Part shown: positions 55,373 to 63,981 of the stretch, in pieces
Numbering within the stretch: position 1 is the stretch's first letter
Layout: every line of letters begins with the position of its first letter
From: HRBIN12 sp035762085
GTDB lineage: Bacteria; Actinomycetota; UBA4738; HRBIN12
Direction of reading: 5' to 3'
Assembly (NCBI GenBank): GCA_035762085.1
Contig: DASTPT010000072.1
Coordinates: 4,907 to 68,906 of the forward strand
Length of the DNA: 64,000 bases
Program-made: the position numbers and the translations under genes
The notes under the pieces: generated by a model
Database searches by the model: none
Told to the model about the DNA's origin: nothing
The model's input: only the letters and a program-made list of their open reading frames with translations

Positions 55373-57568
55373 CTAGGCGCCGCCGGGCTGCACGATCCCG
55401 TTCACCGTCAGGCTGTACGAGGCCGTCTGGGTCGTGAGCTCGGTCGGCTCGTGGAACGTCACGATCGCGGCGGCGATCTTCCCGTGTTTGCCGAGCGCCC
55501 CCTCGATCTCGGATGCGGACATCGAGCCGTCGTTCTCCCCGTCCAGCGCGAGCTTGGCGAGGTGGATCCTCTCTGACGCGGCGTTGTAGCCGATGAGCCG
55601 GACCGTGAAGTCGGCGTCGATCGGGTTGATCTCGGTCATCGAGGACCACCCCGCGAGCGTCGAGCCGTCGGTCAGCACCGTGCTGTCGACGTGCACGTTG
55701 TCCACCCAGAACCCGGGCTCGGTCACGCCGCCGTCGGTCACGTAGCGGAACGACAGCAGCACGGTCTCACCGGACCATGGCGACAGGTCGCAGGTCTCCG
55801 AGACCCAGCCGCCAGACGATCCGTCGAACCCGTCGCCGAGCGGCGCTGGGACCGAATCGGTGCACGTGACGCTGACGTAGGTCTCGCCGCCGTCGGTCGA
55901 GACCTGGACGTAGGCGTAGTCGTATCCCTCCTCGGTGTCCCACTGCGTGTCGAACGTGAGGACGCCGTCCCCGACGACGACCTCCTGGATGATCGCGCGA
56001 TCCAGGTTGTCACCCGCGCCCGAGTACAGGCTGGGCGGCGGGCTCCCCTCGGTGTTGTCGACGGTCCACTCCACCGGCATCGAGGGCAGCTCCGTCGCCC
56101 CGTCGAACGCGATGTCGGTCAGGGCGGACACCGGCAGGAACGCGTCGAGGTCGTCGCGGAACCGGACGTAGTCCGAACCGTTCGGCGGGGCGCCGGGGTT
56201 CTCGTACGCTTGGTCCGTCGACCAGTTGACGTTGCCGTGGATCAGGCCGAGCCGGAACTTCTTCTGTCCGGTCCCGACCAGCGTCGCCCCCCGATCGAGC
56301 CACTTGTCGATCGCGACCATCGTGGCCCACCGGTCGAGCACCGTCATCGCATCCACGCCGCCCTCGAGCTTGTTCAGCAGGAACTGCAGGCCACGCAGCC
56401 CCGGCCGCGCGTTGCGGTGCAGCTTCGAGATGAACGGCTCGCCGAACTGCTGTGCGAGGTACCCGGTGAAGATCCCCACGGCCCCGTAGTCGCAGAGAAT
56501 CTCTGATTGGTCGTCGATCTGATCACCCCAGACCGTGAGCGAGTTCTCGGGTCCGCCGGGGAACGGGAACACGTTCGCGGGCGTGGCCTTCACGATATGG
56601 CCGAGGAAGCATTGCACGCTCCCCTCGAACCCGATGTCGTTCACGCTGAGCTTCCAGTCGCCGTAGCCCGTCGCGGGCTCGGCGTACATCGACAGGCCCT
56701 CGTTCACCCACGCGACCTCGTCCCAGTCCTCGTACGCCTCGAGCAGATGCTGGTACTCGTGCGCGAACGTCCCTTCGTACACGTTCGGGCGTGCTGGTGC
56801 ATGGGTGCACGGGTCGCTGCTCGGGTCGTTGGGCGGGTCATCGCCCGTTCGATGCAGCCAGTCCCACCCGTCGATGTTCATGACGAGCCGGTTCAGGTAG
56901 AAGTCGTAAAGGCCCCAGTAGAAGCCGGCGACGTACGAGAACGTGTTCGCGTTGTCCGTGTCGTAGAAGTTGTCGTCGCGGAAGTTGTCGACGAGCACGA
57001 CGATCCGGTCACCCTTGCCCGCGTAGTAGTCCGGCGGCAACGTCAGCTCTTCCGCGAGCGGCGCGTCCATGCCGTCCCTCGGCGGCGGAACGCTGTAGAG
57101 GTTGGACTCGCGCGGGTAGATGTTGTTATCGAGCTCGGAGAGGAGATACTCGACCTGCTCGTCGGTCACCTCCGTCCGCACGCCGTCGTCGTTCCGGCAG
57201 TCGCCGGCCGGGAACTCGAGGGCCGTGGACGTGTCGTCCGAGTCGCTCGCCACCCAGATCTCGGCGTGCTTGCCGACCGCGCGGAGCGTGTACTCCTTCA
57301 CGTACACGACGTCGTTGAAGAAGTCGTACGCGAGCCAGAACTTCGTCTCGCCGACGGCGGCCGCGGCGACGGTCTTCCCGCTCAGCCGCTTCACCTCCTG
57401 TGCGAGGCCGGGCGCGTCCTTCACCAGCTTCGCGTCCTTCGGCATCTGAGCCTCGCGCGTGTCGTCGATCGGGAGCCGGTCCCTCCCCGGCGCGGCGCTG
57501 CCGACGGTCGGAACGAGGATCATCGCCGTCAGGAGCAGCGCCGTCATCGCGATCGCGATGCGTCGCAT
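55373..57568 (-). CDS. Secreted zinc metalloprotease (gluzincin) with C-terminal beta domain
   Basis: The product is 731 aa. It has a signal peptide (about 1-25), a propeptide-like region, then the zinc site HEYQH (residues 270-274) with WVNEGLS 15 residues later giving Glu290 as likely third ligand, the gluzincin arrangement also seen in M30/hyicolysin-like enzymes. The C-terminal part (about 490-650) has GVLTFDTQWDTEEGYDYAYV and a WSGETVLLSFRYVTDGG block, resembling the MAM/immune-inhibitor-A beta domain of exported proteases. It likely degrades extracellular protein. It is a lone gene on its own transcript. Confidence 0.85.
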   Translation of the reverse strand: MRRIAIAMTALLLTAMILVPTVGSAAPGRDRLPIDDTREAQMPKDAKLVKDAPGLAQEVKRLSGKTVAAAAVGETKFWLAYDFFNDVVYVKEYTLRAVGKHAEIWVASDSDDTSTALEFPAGDCRNDDGVRTEVTDEQVEYLLSELDNNIYPRESNLYSVPPPRDGMDAPLAEELTLPPDYYAGKGDRIVVLVDNFRDDNFYDTDNANTFSYVAGFYWGLYDFYLNRLVMNIDGWDWLHRTGDDPPNDPSSDPCTHAPARPNVYEGTFAHEYQHLLEAYEDWDEVAWVNEGLSMYAEPATGYGDWKLSVNDIGFEGSVQCFLGHIVKATPANVFPFPGGPENSLTVWGDQIDDQSEILCDYGAVGIFTGYLAQQFGEPFISKLHRNARPGLRGLQFLLNKLEGGVDAMTVLDRWATMVAIDKWLDRGATLVGTGQKKFRLGLIHGNVNWSTDQAYENPGAPPNGSDYVRFRDDLDAFLPVSALTDIAFDGATELPSMPVEWTVDNTEGSPPPSLYSGAGDNLDRAIIQEVVVGDGVLTFDTQWDTEEGYDYAYVQVSTDGGETYVSVTCTDSVPAPLGDGFDGSSGGWVSETCDLSPWSGETVLLSFRYVTDGGVTEPGFWVDNVHVDSTVLTDGSTLAGWSSMTEINPIDADFTVRLIGYNAASERIHLAKLALDGENDGSMSASEIEGALGKHGKIAAAIVTFHEPTELTTQTASYSLTVNGIVQPGGA

Positions 57569-57696
57569 CCCGTGTCACCCCCCTCTCGTCGCGGGCATTC
57601 CGCTGCCGAGTCTAGGCCGGTCGTGGGTGCAGCGGAAGGGAGTGGGCGGGTCTGAGTAGCATGCGTTGCCTGGGTCCCTTGCACCTGGACGGAGCG

Positions 57697-58362
57697 GTGA
57701 GCCTGGAGGTCGTGTTCCTCGATATCGGCGGCGTGATCTACGACGACCGGACGTACCGCAGGGCGGTGCTGCGCGGCCTGCGCGACCTCGGCGCGACGGT
57801 GACGCAGGACGAGTACGACGTGGCGTACGAGGAGCTGCGCCGTGCGCAGGACGGCTCGTTCCGAGATGCGCTCGCGGAGCGCTTCCTCGACGGCCGCGTC
57901 GGACGCGAGGTCGTCACCCGCGCCGTCGCGCCCCACTGGTCGAACCCGCCCGACGCGCTGCACGAGGACGTCCACCCCTGCCTGGAGGGCCTCGTCGCCG
58001 CGGGATTCCGCCTCGGCGTCATCGCGAACCAACCGAGCGAGGTGCGCCGGGCCATGGTCCGCGATCACCTCACCGGCTACTTCGAGTTCCTCGGCGTGTC
58101 GGACGATCTCGGCCTGGAGAAGCCCGACCCGCGCATCTTCGCCCATGCCGTGGAGGCCGTCGGCGTGGAGCCGTCGGCGTGCGCGATGGTGGGGGATCGG
58201 CTCGACCACGACGTCCGCCCGGCGAAGGCCGCGGGGATGCGCGCGGTCTGGGTCCTCCGCGGAGAGGCGCCCGAACGTCCCACGCCCGAGCAGCTGGCCG
58301 AGCCCGACGCGTGGGTCCGGACGCTCGCCGAGCTCCCGGCCGCGCTCGAGGCGATCGCGTGA
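57697..58362 (+). CDS. HAD-superfamily hydrolase (subfamily IA)
   Basis: The product is 221 aa. Motif I is FLDIGGVIYD: nucleophile Asp9 is present, but the second Asp of DxD is replaced by Gly, as in DIGGV/DLGNV members such as YihX. Motif III is GLEKPDPRIF and motif IV is VGDRLDHDV. It is probably a small-molecule phosphatase. GTG 57697 has GGACGGAG upstream; ATG 57661 would add 12 residues. The stop overlaps the start of ndh by four bases (GTGA). Confidence 0.87.
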   Translation: MSLEVVFLDIGGVIYDDRTYRRAVLRGLRDLGATVTQDEYDVAYEELRRAQDGSFRDALAERFLDGRVGREVVTRAVAPHWSNPPDALHEDVHPCLEGLVAAGFRLGVIANQPSEVRRAMVRDHLTGYFEFLGVSDDLGLEKPDPRIFAHAVEAVGVEPSACAMVGDRLDHDVRPAKAAGMRAVWVLRGEAPERPTPEQLAEPDAWVRTLAELPAALEAIA

Positions 58363-59651
58363 CCGGGCGCCGTGTCCTCGTGGTCGGCGCCGGGTTCGCC
58401 GGCCTGTACGCGGCGATGGAGATCCGACGCTCGGCGCCATCCGCCACGCGCATCACGGTGGTGAATCTCGAGAACTTCATGCAGTACCAGCCGTTCCTGC
58501 CCGAGGTGGCCTCGGGGACGATCGACCCGAGGGCGGTGGTGGTCCCGCTGCGGCGGGTGCTGCGGGGGTGTGAGGTGATCGTGGGCGAGGTCGAGCGCGT
58601 CGACCACGGGGCCCGGACCGCCCGGGTCCGCCTCGCCGAGGGGCGGACCGTCGACGTCCACTACGACGAGGTCGTGCTCGCGGCCGGGTCGCGCTCGCGC
58701 GTCCTCCCCGTCCCCGGCCTGGCCGAGCACGGGGTCGGGTTCAAGACGGTCCAGGAGGCGATCTACCTGCGGAACCGGGTCCTCTCGCGCCTGGACGTCG
58801 CGGCGGAGACCCGGGATCTTGAGCGCCGGCGCTCGGCGCTCACGTTCGTGTTCGTCGGCGCCGGGTACGCGGGCGTGGAGGCCCTCGGGGAGCTCGAGGA
58901 CCTGGCTCGGGATGCGATCGCGAGCTACCCGGCGCTCCGGGCCGCCGAGATGCGGTGGGTCCTCGTCGAGGCGGCCGGCAAGATCCTGCCCGAGCTCGGC
59001 GAGGACCTGGCACGGTACGCGCAGGACCGGCTCGAGGAGCGGGGGATCGAGGTCCTCCTGGAGACGCGGCTGGAGTCCGCGGAGGGCGGCACGATCCGGC
59101 TCTCGGACGGTCAGGTGTTCGCGGCCGACACGCTGGTCTGGACCGCCGGCGTGAAGCCGATGGCCCTGGCCGCCGCGTCCGGGTTCCCCGTGGACGATGC
59201 CGGGCGTGTGCTCGTGGACGAGCGCCTGCGCGTGGTGGGCGTGCAGCACGCGTGGGCGGCGGGCGACGGCGCCGCGGTCCCCGATCGCACGACCGGCGGC
59301 CTGTGCCCGCCCACCGCCCAGCACGCGATGCGTCAGGGCCGGCGCCTGGGCCGGAACCTCGTCTCGATGCTCCGCGGCGGGTCGACCGAGCCGTTCGTGT
59401 ACCGGAGCATCGGGGGGGTCTGCTCGCTCGGCCGGTACAAGGGGGTGGCGCTCGTCTGGGGCATCCGGTTCAGGGGGTTCCCCGGCTGGTTCCTGCACCG
59501 CTCGTACCACCTCCTGGCCATGCCGACCATCGCGCGGCGCGTGAAGATCGCGATGGACTGGACGGTCGCGCTGTTGTTCCCGCGCGACATCGCGCAGCTC
59601 GGCTCGCTCCAGCATCCGCGAGAGCCGTTCGAGCGCGCGGCCGAGGGGTGA
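58359..59651 (+). CDS. ndh: Type II NADH:quinone oxidoreductase family protein
   Basis: The product is 430 aa. It has two dinucleotide folds: LVVGAGFAGLYAAMEI (FAD, about 7-22) and FVFVGAGYAGVEALGEL (NADH, about 165-181). These are followed by DTLVWTAGVKP, AWAAGDGAAVPD and the CPPTAQHAMRQG quinone-side motif of Ndh-2. A C-terminal amphipathic region with aromatic clusters (FPGWFLHRSYHLLAMP) should touch the membrane. It regenerates NAD+ without pumping protons. It is translationally coupled to the HAD gene. Confidence 0.92.
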   Translation: MTGRRVLVVGAGFAGLYAAMEIRRSAPSATRITVVNLENFMQYQPFLPEVASGTIDPRAVVVPLRRVLRGCEVIVGEVERVDHGARTARVRLAEGRTVDVHYDEVVLAAGSRSRVLPVPGLAEHGVGFKTVQEAIYLRNRVLSRLDVAAETRDLERRRSALTFVFVGAGYAGVEALGELEDLARDAIASYPALRAAEMRWVLVEAAGKILPELGEDLARYAQDRLEERGIEVLLETRLESAEGGTIRLSDGQVFAADTLVWTAGVKPMALAAASGFPVDDAGRVLVDERLRVVGVQHAWAAGDGAAVPDRTTGGLCPPTAQHAMRQGRRLGRNLVSMLRGGSTEPFVYRSIGGVCSLGRYKGVALVWGIRFRGFPGWFLHRSYHLLAMPTIARRVKIAMDWTVALLFPRDIAQLGSLQHPREPFERAAEG

Positions 59652-59657
59652 GCGGGC

Positions 59658-60125
59658 CTACGCCTTGCGCCGCTGCCGGCTGAGCTCGGTCGCGGCCTTC
59701 AGGGCCTTGTGGCTCCGGGCGATGTCGGGCATCTCGTGGCCGCCCGCGAGCTCCTCCGCGGCCCACCGCGTGAGGTCGCGGATCGAGATGATGCCCACCA
59801 CCTTGCCGCGTGTGTCGGTCACCGGCAGGTGGCGGATGTTGCGGTTGACCATGTGCTCGGCGGCCTCGGCGATGTCGGTCTTCGGCGAGACCGTCTCGAG
59901 GTCCCGGCGGGTCATGCCGTGAGCGACCCGGACGTCGTGCGGGTCGCCGCCCGCGGCGACCAGATTCACGATGTCGCGCTCGGTCACGATCCCCTGCAGC
60001 TTCGAGCCGTCCAGGACCACGACCGAGGAGATCCCGTGCAGGCGCATGACCTTCGCGACGTCGGCGAACGTGTCGTCGGGGCTGGCCGTCTTCACGTCGG
60101 TGTGCATGATGTCGCCGACCTGCAT
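59658..60125 (-). CDS. CBS-domain pair protein
   Basis: The product is 155 aa and consists of two CBS motifs (about 8-62 and 72-128): VGDIMHTDVKTASPDDT and TERDIVNLVAAGG; then HMVNRNIRHLPVTD and VVGIISIRDLTRW. A basic tail follows. Such stand-alone Bateman modules bind adenine nucleotides and sense energy state. GGAGGTCA precedes ATG 60125, and a TAGGCT box lies at 60160-60165 on the minus strand. It is not related in sequence to the CBS end of the cbs gene beyond the fold. Confidence 0.86.
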   Translation of the reverse strand: MQVGDIMHTDVKTASPDDTFADVAKVMRLHGISSVVVLDGSKLQGIVTERDIVNLVAAGGDPHDVRVAHGMTRRDLETVSPKTDIAEAAEHMVNRNIRHLPVTDTRGKVVGIISIRDLTRWAAEELAGGHEMPDIARSHKALKAATELSRQRRKA

Positions 60126-60194
60126 GATGCGTGACCTCCACCTCGGTGACCGGGCCGGAAGCCTAACGCAGCCGGATCGGAAGTCACCAGCCGC

Positions 60195-61544
60195 TCAGTG
60201 ATCGGAGCGGCCGCTGAAGTGGAAGCCCTCGATCCGAAGCGCGGGGACCCTGCTGGCGGAGTAGAAGAACTCGCTCGCGAGCTCGGTCTCCCGCCCGATC
60301 GCCGTGGTGTTCGCGAGCGCCTCGAGGATCGACTGCGTGAACCGGAGGTTGCGGACGGGGTGCGCGACCTCGCCGTCGCGGATCAGGAACGTGCCGTCGC
60401 GAGTCATGCCGGTGATCGTGGACTCGACCGGATGCACGACGTTCGAGTAGTGGAACCTCGTGACGAGCAGGCCGCGGCCGGTCGCCGAGATCATCTCGGG
60501 CACGCTCGAGTCGCCCGGCTCCATGAACAGGTTGAGCGGGAACGGGCCCTCGGGGTTCGGCGGTGGGAGCGCGTGCCCGGTGGTGGTCGTGCCGACCTGC
60601 TTGGCGGTGCGCATGTCGTAGACCGCGTCGCGGAAGACACCGCGCTCGATGAGGTCCACCCGTCTGCGGGGGACACCCTCGAAGTCGAACGGGATGCCCA
60701 GGGTCCCGGGCGCCGTGGCGTCGTCGTAGATCGTGATCCCCGGCGCGGCGACCCGCTCGCCCGACCTGCCCGACAGGCACGAGCGTCCCTCCGCGACCAG
60801 CCGCCCGCCGAAGCCGATCCAGGCGAGGAACCCGACGAGCGTCGAGACCGCCGCCGGCTCGAGCACGACCGTGTACCTGCCGGGGTCGAGCGCCCTCGGG
60901 GATCTCGAGGCGGTGGCCTTGTCGGCGGCCCGACGGCCGATCGCGGCCGGATCCACCTCGGCGGCGCTCGCGGCGAAGCTCTCGGCGAACCCGCTGCCTC
61001 CGTCGCCGCCGGTCACCACCGTGGTGATCGAGGCCTGGGAAGCCGGCGCCCAGCAGAACTGGCCCTCGGTGTTCGCCACGGCCACCTCGGAGGCCCGCGT
61101 CTCGTAGGCCCCGGCAGCCGAGAAGCCGGGGGGCGGCTGAGCCACGAGCTCGGCGACGCTCGCGGCACGCTCCTCGGGCGTCGTCCCGGCGGTCGTCTCG
61201 TCGAAGCCGTCGCGCTCCGGCACCGGCCGGGGCGGCGCCAGGCCCGGGAACAGCGGATCGGGCGAGACGACCGAGGCGATCTCGCGCGCGCGCTCGGCGA
61301 CCGCGCGCGCACCCTCGGGCGTGAACTCGTTCGTGGCCGCCACGCCGATCCTGCCGCCGCGGACGACACGGACCCGGATCCCCGTGTCCTCGCTCCAGGT
61401 GCTCTGATGGATCGCCGAGGAGGCGAACCGGGTCAGCCCGCCCCACTCGTGGACGAACAGGACCTCGACGCCGTCCGCCCCCGGCAGCTCGAGCGCCGCA
61501 TCGGCGACGCGACGCACCTCGTCCGGGCCGATGAGGCCGGGCAT
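60195..61544 (-). CDS. tldE: TldE/PmbA-type metalloprotease subunit
   Basis: The product is 449 aa. It follows the TldD gene with a TGATG junction. GIRVRVVRGGRIGVAATN, the GFGGRLVAEGRS stretch and FPLNLFMEPGDSSVPEMI match PmbA/TldE, which lacks the metal motif of TldD. TldD and TldE form a heterodimeric metalloprotease that trims unfolded peptides, including microcins and leader peptides of modified peptides. Its own substrate here is unknown; no peptide-modification gene is in the window. Confidence 0.92.
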   Translation of the reverse strand: MPGLIGPDEVRRVADAALELPGADGVEVLFVHEWGGLTRFASSAIHQSTWSEDTGIRVRVVRGGRIGVAATNEFTPEGARAVAERAREIASVVSPDPLFPGLAPPRPVPERDGFDETTAGTTPEERAASVAELVAQPPPGFSAAGAYETRASEVAVANTEGQFCWAPASQASITTVVTGGDGGSGFAESFAASAAEVDPAAIGRRAADKATASRSPRALDPGRYTVVLEPAAVSTLVGFLAWIGFGGRLVAEGRSCLSGRSGERVAAPGITIYDDATAPGTLGIPFDFEGVPRRRVDLIERGVFRDAVYDMRTAKQVGTTTTGHALPPPNPEGPFPLNLFMEPGDSSVPEMISATGRGLLVTRFHYSNVVHPVESTITGMTRDGTFLIRDGEVAHPVRNLRFTQSILEALANTTAIGRETELASEFFYSASRVPALRIEGFHFSGRSDH

Positions 61545-62986
61545 CAGCCGTGCACCCCGATCTGCACGTTCCGGAACCGCGCCGGCGGGACGCCGTGACC
61601 GACCCGGGCGACCTGACCGGGCTGGCCCTTGCCGCAGTTCGGGGTGCCCCACAGCGTCCAGTCCTCGCGCCCCCCGACGGCGTCGCACGAGCCCCAGAAC
61701 TCGGTCGTGATGCCCGTGTAGTTCGGGTTCCGGTACATCTCCGTCAGGCGGCCGTCCTCGATCCGCCAGGCGACCTCGCAGCCGAACTGGAAGTTCACGC
61801 GCTTGTCGTCGATCGACCACGACGTGTTCGTCGACATGAACACGCCGTCCTTCGTGTCCCCGATGATCTCGGCCAGCGAGCCCTCGCGCGGCTCGAGGTT
61901 GATGTTCGTCATCCGGATCAGCGGCAGGTGCTGCCAGCCGTCCGCCCGCATCGCGCCCGACGAGGGCAGCCCGAGGACGCTCGCCGTCTCGCGCGAGGAC
62001 AGGAAGTCCTGGAAGACGCCGTCGACGATCAGCGGCACCCTTTGGGCCGGCACGCCCTCGTCGTCCCACGCGAACGTGCCGAGCCCACCCGGAACGGTGG
62101 CGTCGGCGGTGATCGAGACGAGCGGGCTGCCGTACCGGAGCGTCCCGCGATCGTCGGGGCGGACGAACGAGGACCCCGCGTAGGCCTCCTCCATGCCGAG
62201 CACGCGGTCCAGCTCCAGCGGGTGGCCGACGGACTCGTGCACCTGGAGCTCGACCTGTCCCGAGTCGAGCACGAGGGTGGTCACCTCGCTCGGGCAGGGC
62301 TTGGCGGACAGGAGCTCGACGGCCTCCGTGGCGGTCCGCTCCGCCTCCTCGATCAGGCCGAGCCGCGCCACGTGCTCCCATCCGGCCGCGGCGATGTGCC
62401 CCCGGAAGGAGTTCGGGTGCGAGCGGCGCTGGAGCTCGCCGTCGCCGATCGCGCTGGCCTCGATCCCCCCGCCCGAGTGCACGATCGTCTGGTCGACCGC
62501 CGTGCCCTCGCTGGTCACGAGCCACGTCTGCCGCCGGTACAGGTCGGTGGCCGCCTCCGCGAACGCGAGGCCGCGCACCGCCTGCATCCGTCGGGTGGCC
62601 TCCACGAGCAGCCCGACCTTCTCCTCGAGCGCGACCTCGAAGGGGTCCTGCTGCATCGGCGAGCGCCACGAACCGACGACCGGCTCCGCCTCCCCCATCC
62701 GGACCGGCTCCATCGGCAGCCGGGCCGCCGCCTTCGCGACGTGGACCGCGAGCTCGGCCGTGCGCGCGATCCGCCCCTCGTCCATCCTTGCGGTCGCCGC
62801 GAACCCCCAGTACCCGCCGGCGAGCACGCGGATGCCGATGCCCTCGGTGGTTGCGCGGTCCAGGCCCTCCATCTCCTGGTTGCGCACGGTGATCGACTCG
62901 GAGTCCTCGAGCACGACCCGTGCATCGGCGTAGTCGGCGCCGGCCCTCATCGCGGCGTCGACCGCCTGCTTCGCACGCTCCTGCAA
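61544..62986 (-). CDS. tldD: TldD-type metalloprotease subunit
   Basis: The product is about 480 aa. The active-site motif HExxxH is HESVGHPLELD (His250, Glu251, His255), and the chain has RVLAGGYWGFAAT, the WDDEGVPAQRVPLIVDGV stretch and the C-terminal WGTPNCGKGQPGQVARVGHG block of TldD. The best start is TTG 62986, with AAGGGG about 9 nt upstream; no ATG or GTG lies close, and an in-frame methionine at residue 13 would cut off conserved sequence. It pairs with TldE. Confidence 0.92.
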   Translation of the reverse strand: MQERAKQAVDAAMRAGADYADARVVLEDSESITVRNQEMEGLDRATTEGIGIRVLAGGYWGFAATARMDEGRIARTAELAVHVAKAAARLPMEPVRMGEAEPVVGSWRSPMQQDPFEVALEEKVGLLVEATRRMQAVRGLAFAEAATDLYRRQTWLVTSEGTAVDQTIVHSGGGIEASAIGDGELQRRSHPNSFRGHIAAAGWEHVARLGLIEEAERTATEAVELLSAKPCPSEVTTLVLDSGQVELQVHESVGHPLELDRVLGMEEAYAGSSFVRPDDRGTLRYGSPLVSITADATVPGGLGTFAWDDEGVPAQRVPLIVDGVFQDFLSSRETASVLGLPSSGAMRADGWQHLPLIRMTNINLEPREGSLAEIIGDTKDGVFMSTNTSWSIDDKRVNFQFGCEVAWRIEDGRLTEMYRNPNYTGITTEFWGSCDAVGGREDWTLWGTPNCGKGQPGQVARVGHGVPPARFRNVQIGVHG

Positions 62987-63180
62987 CGAACCGCGCCCCT
63001 TGGTGCAGCGAGTGTCGCTCCAGCCCGCCGGCCGGAACCGGGCGAAAGGGTACCCGAGGTGGGGGACGCCGCCATCCGGCCGCTCGGGTGTCACCCGGAC
63101 GGGGGACAGGTCCGAGATCGCGGGATCGTTCGGCCCCCACGGAGGGGGAAGAACGACAGATGGAACCGGCGGCCACGAGG
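62987..63180. other. Upstream part of the tldD / DUF5661 intergenic region
   Basis: Together with the promoter and operator that follow, this belongs to a 305-nt stretch without a gene. In these 194 nt I see no open frame with a plausible start, no clear repeat and no RNA gene. Its minus strand presumably carries the tldD promoter, but no good box is recognisable. Confidence 0.5.
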
Positions 63181-63189
63181 GGCTACGAT
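63161..63189 (+). promoter_or_regulatory. Promoter of the tandem DUF5661 gene
   Basis: TACGAT (63184-63189) is a good -10. Seventeen nt upstream lies TGGAAC (63161-63166), a weak -35. The Rex-type operator begins 4 nt after the -10, across the expected transcription start. Confidence 0.55.
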
Positions 63190-63192
63190 ACT

Positions 63193-63210
63193 TTGTGAAA
63201 GGATTCACAA
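63193..63210 (+). promoter_or_regulatory. Rex-type operator
   Basis: TTGTGAAAGGATTCACAA is a perfect inverted repeat of the form TTGTGAA-N4-TTCACAA, the known site of the NADH-sensing repressor Rex. The palindrome extends one base further on each side (T..A). Its place just after the -10 box is where a repressor would block transcription. Confidence 0.82.
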
Positions 63211-63291
63211 AGTCACCGCAGGACACCGCGGAGGCGGCGCCCGGAGGGGTGGGTGGCCGTCAGGCCGCTCGCCAGAGTGGAGGTGGTATCC

Positions 63292-63927
63292 ATGCCCGCG
63301 GCGGTGTTCACGAGGAAGCGGTTCGAGACCGACGAGTCGTTCACGACCGCCCAGGAGCTGGGGCTCGACTTCACGCGTGAGCCCTTCGGCCTGGAGGAGT
63401 TCCGGTTGGGCATGGACCTGGAGCTGGTCCACGGCAGCTGCGACCTGGTCACCGACGTCACGCACAACGACCCGGTGCTGACCGGCAAGCTGGTCCTCGC
63501 CCACCTGCGCAAGCGGTCCGACTACTACACCCGGCTCGTGGAGTGCTGCGAGACCTGCCCGATCCCGGTCCACGGCGGCGTCGTCGGCGACTGGGCGTTC
63601 GCGATGGCCTTGAGCGACACGGAGGTCGAGCGCTCCGTGCCGCTGACCGAGGCCGAGGAGGGCTGCCACGACCAGTTCGAGTTCTCGGTGGAGGAGGCCG
63701 AGATCACCGGGGCGACGATCGGGATCGACTTCTCGCAGGAGGACTTCGACGCGGACGCCCTGCGCCGCGCGATGAACGTGGAGCTCGAGCACGGGTGCTG
63801 CCACCCGGAGACGAACATCACGCACTGCGACCCGATCCTGACCGCCAAGCTGGCGATCGCGCACCTGCGCGAGCGCGGGGACTTCTATCGACACCTGGAC
63901 GACGTCGAGGGGCACCTGCCGAGATAG
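63292..63927 (+). CDS. Tandem DUF5661-domain protein
   Basis: The product is 211 aa built of two similar halves (about 15-90 and 125-205). Each has FxxEEFRxGMxLELVHG- or MNVELEHG-like sequence, a Thr-His-(Asn/Cys)-Asp-Pro segment, and (K/R)LVLAHLRKRSDYYTRL or KLAIAHLRERGDFYRHL. A linker with several cysteines (VECCETCP) joins them. DUF5661 has no established function; the conserved His and Glu residues suggest a metal site. ATG 63292 is set by GGAGGTGG 7 nt upstream. The Rex-type operator in its promoter implies induction at high NADH. Confidence 0.85.
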   Translation: MPAAVFTRKRFETDESFTTAQELGLDFTREPFGLEEFRLGMDLELVHGSCDLVTDVTHNDPVLTGKLVLAHLRKRSDYYTRLVECCETCPIPVHGGVVGDWAFAMALSDTEVERSVPLTEAEEGCHDQFEFSVEEAEITGATIGIDFSQEDFDADALRRAMNVELEHGCCHPETNITHCDPILTAKLAIAHLRERGDFYRHLDDVEGHLPR

Positions 63928-63942
63928 CCCCCTCGATCGGGG

Positions 63943-63981
63943 CGGCCGGGCGGACTCCCTCCCGAGTGTCCGCCCCGGCCG
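63943..63981 (+). terminator. Terminator hairpin after the DUF5661 gene
   Basis: CGGCCGGGCGGAC (63943-63955) pairs with GTCCGCCCCGGCCG (63968-63981) with one bulged C and a 12-nt loop. It begins 15 nt after the stop codon. Confidence 0.65.

Noticed and set aside
60195..62986. TldD/TldE as the maturation protease of a nearby modified peptide
   Set aside because: No precursor peptide, radical SAM enzyme, YcaO or LanM-type gene is near. The pair is widespread as a housekeeping protease.
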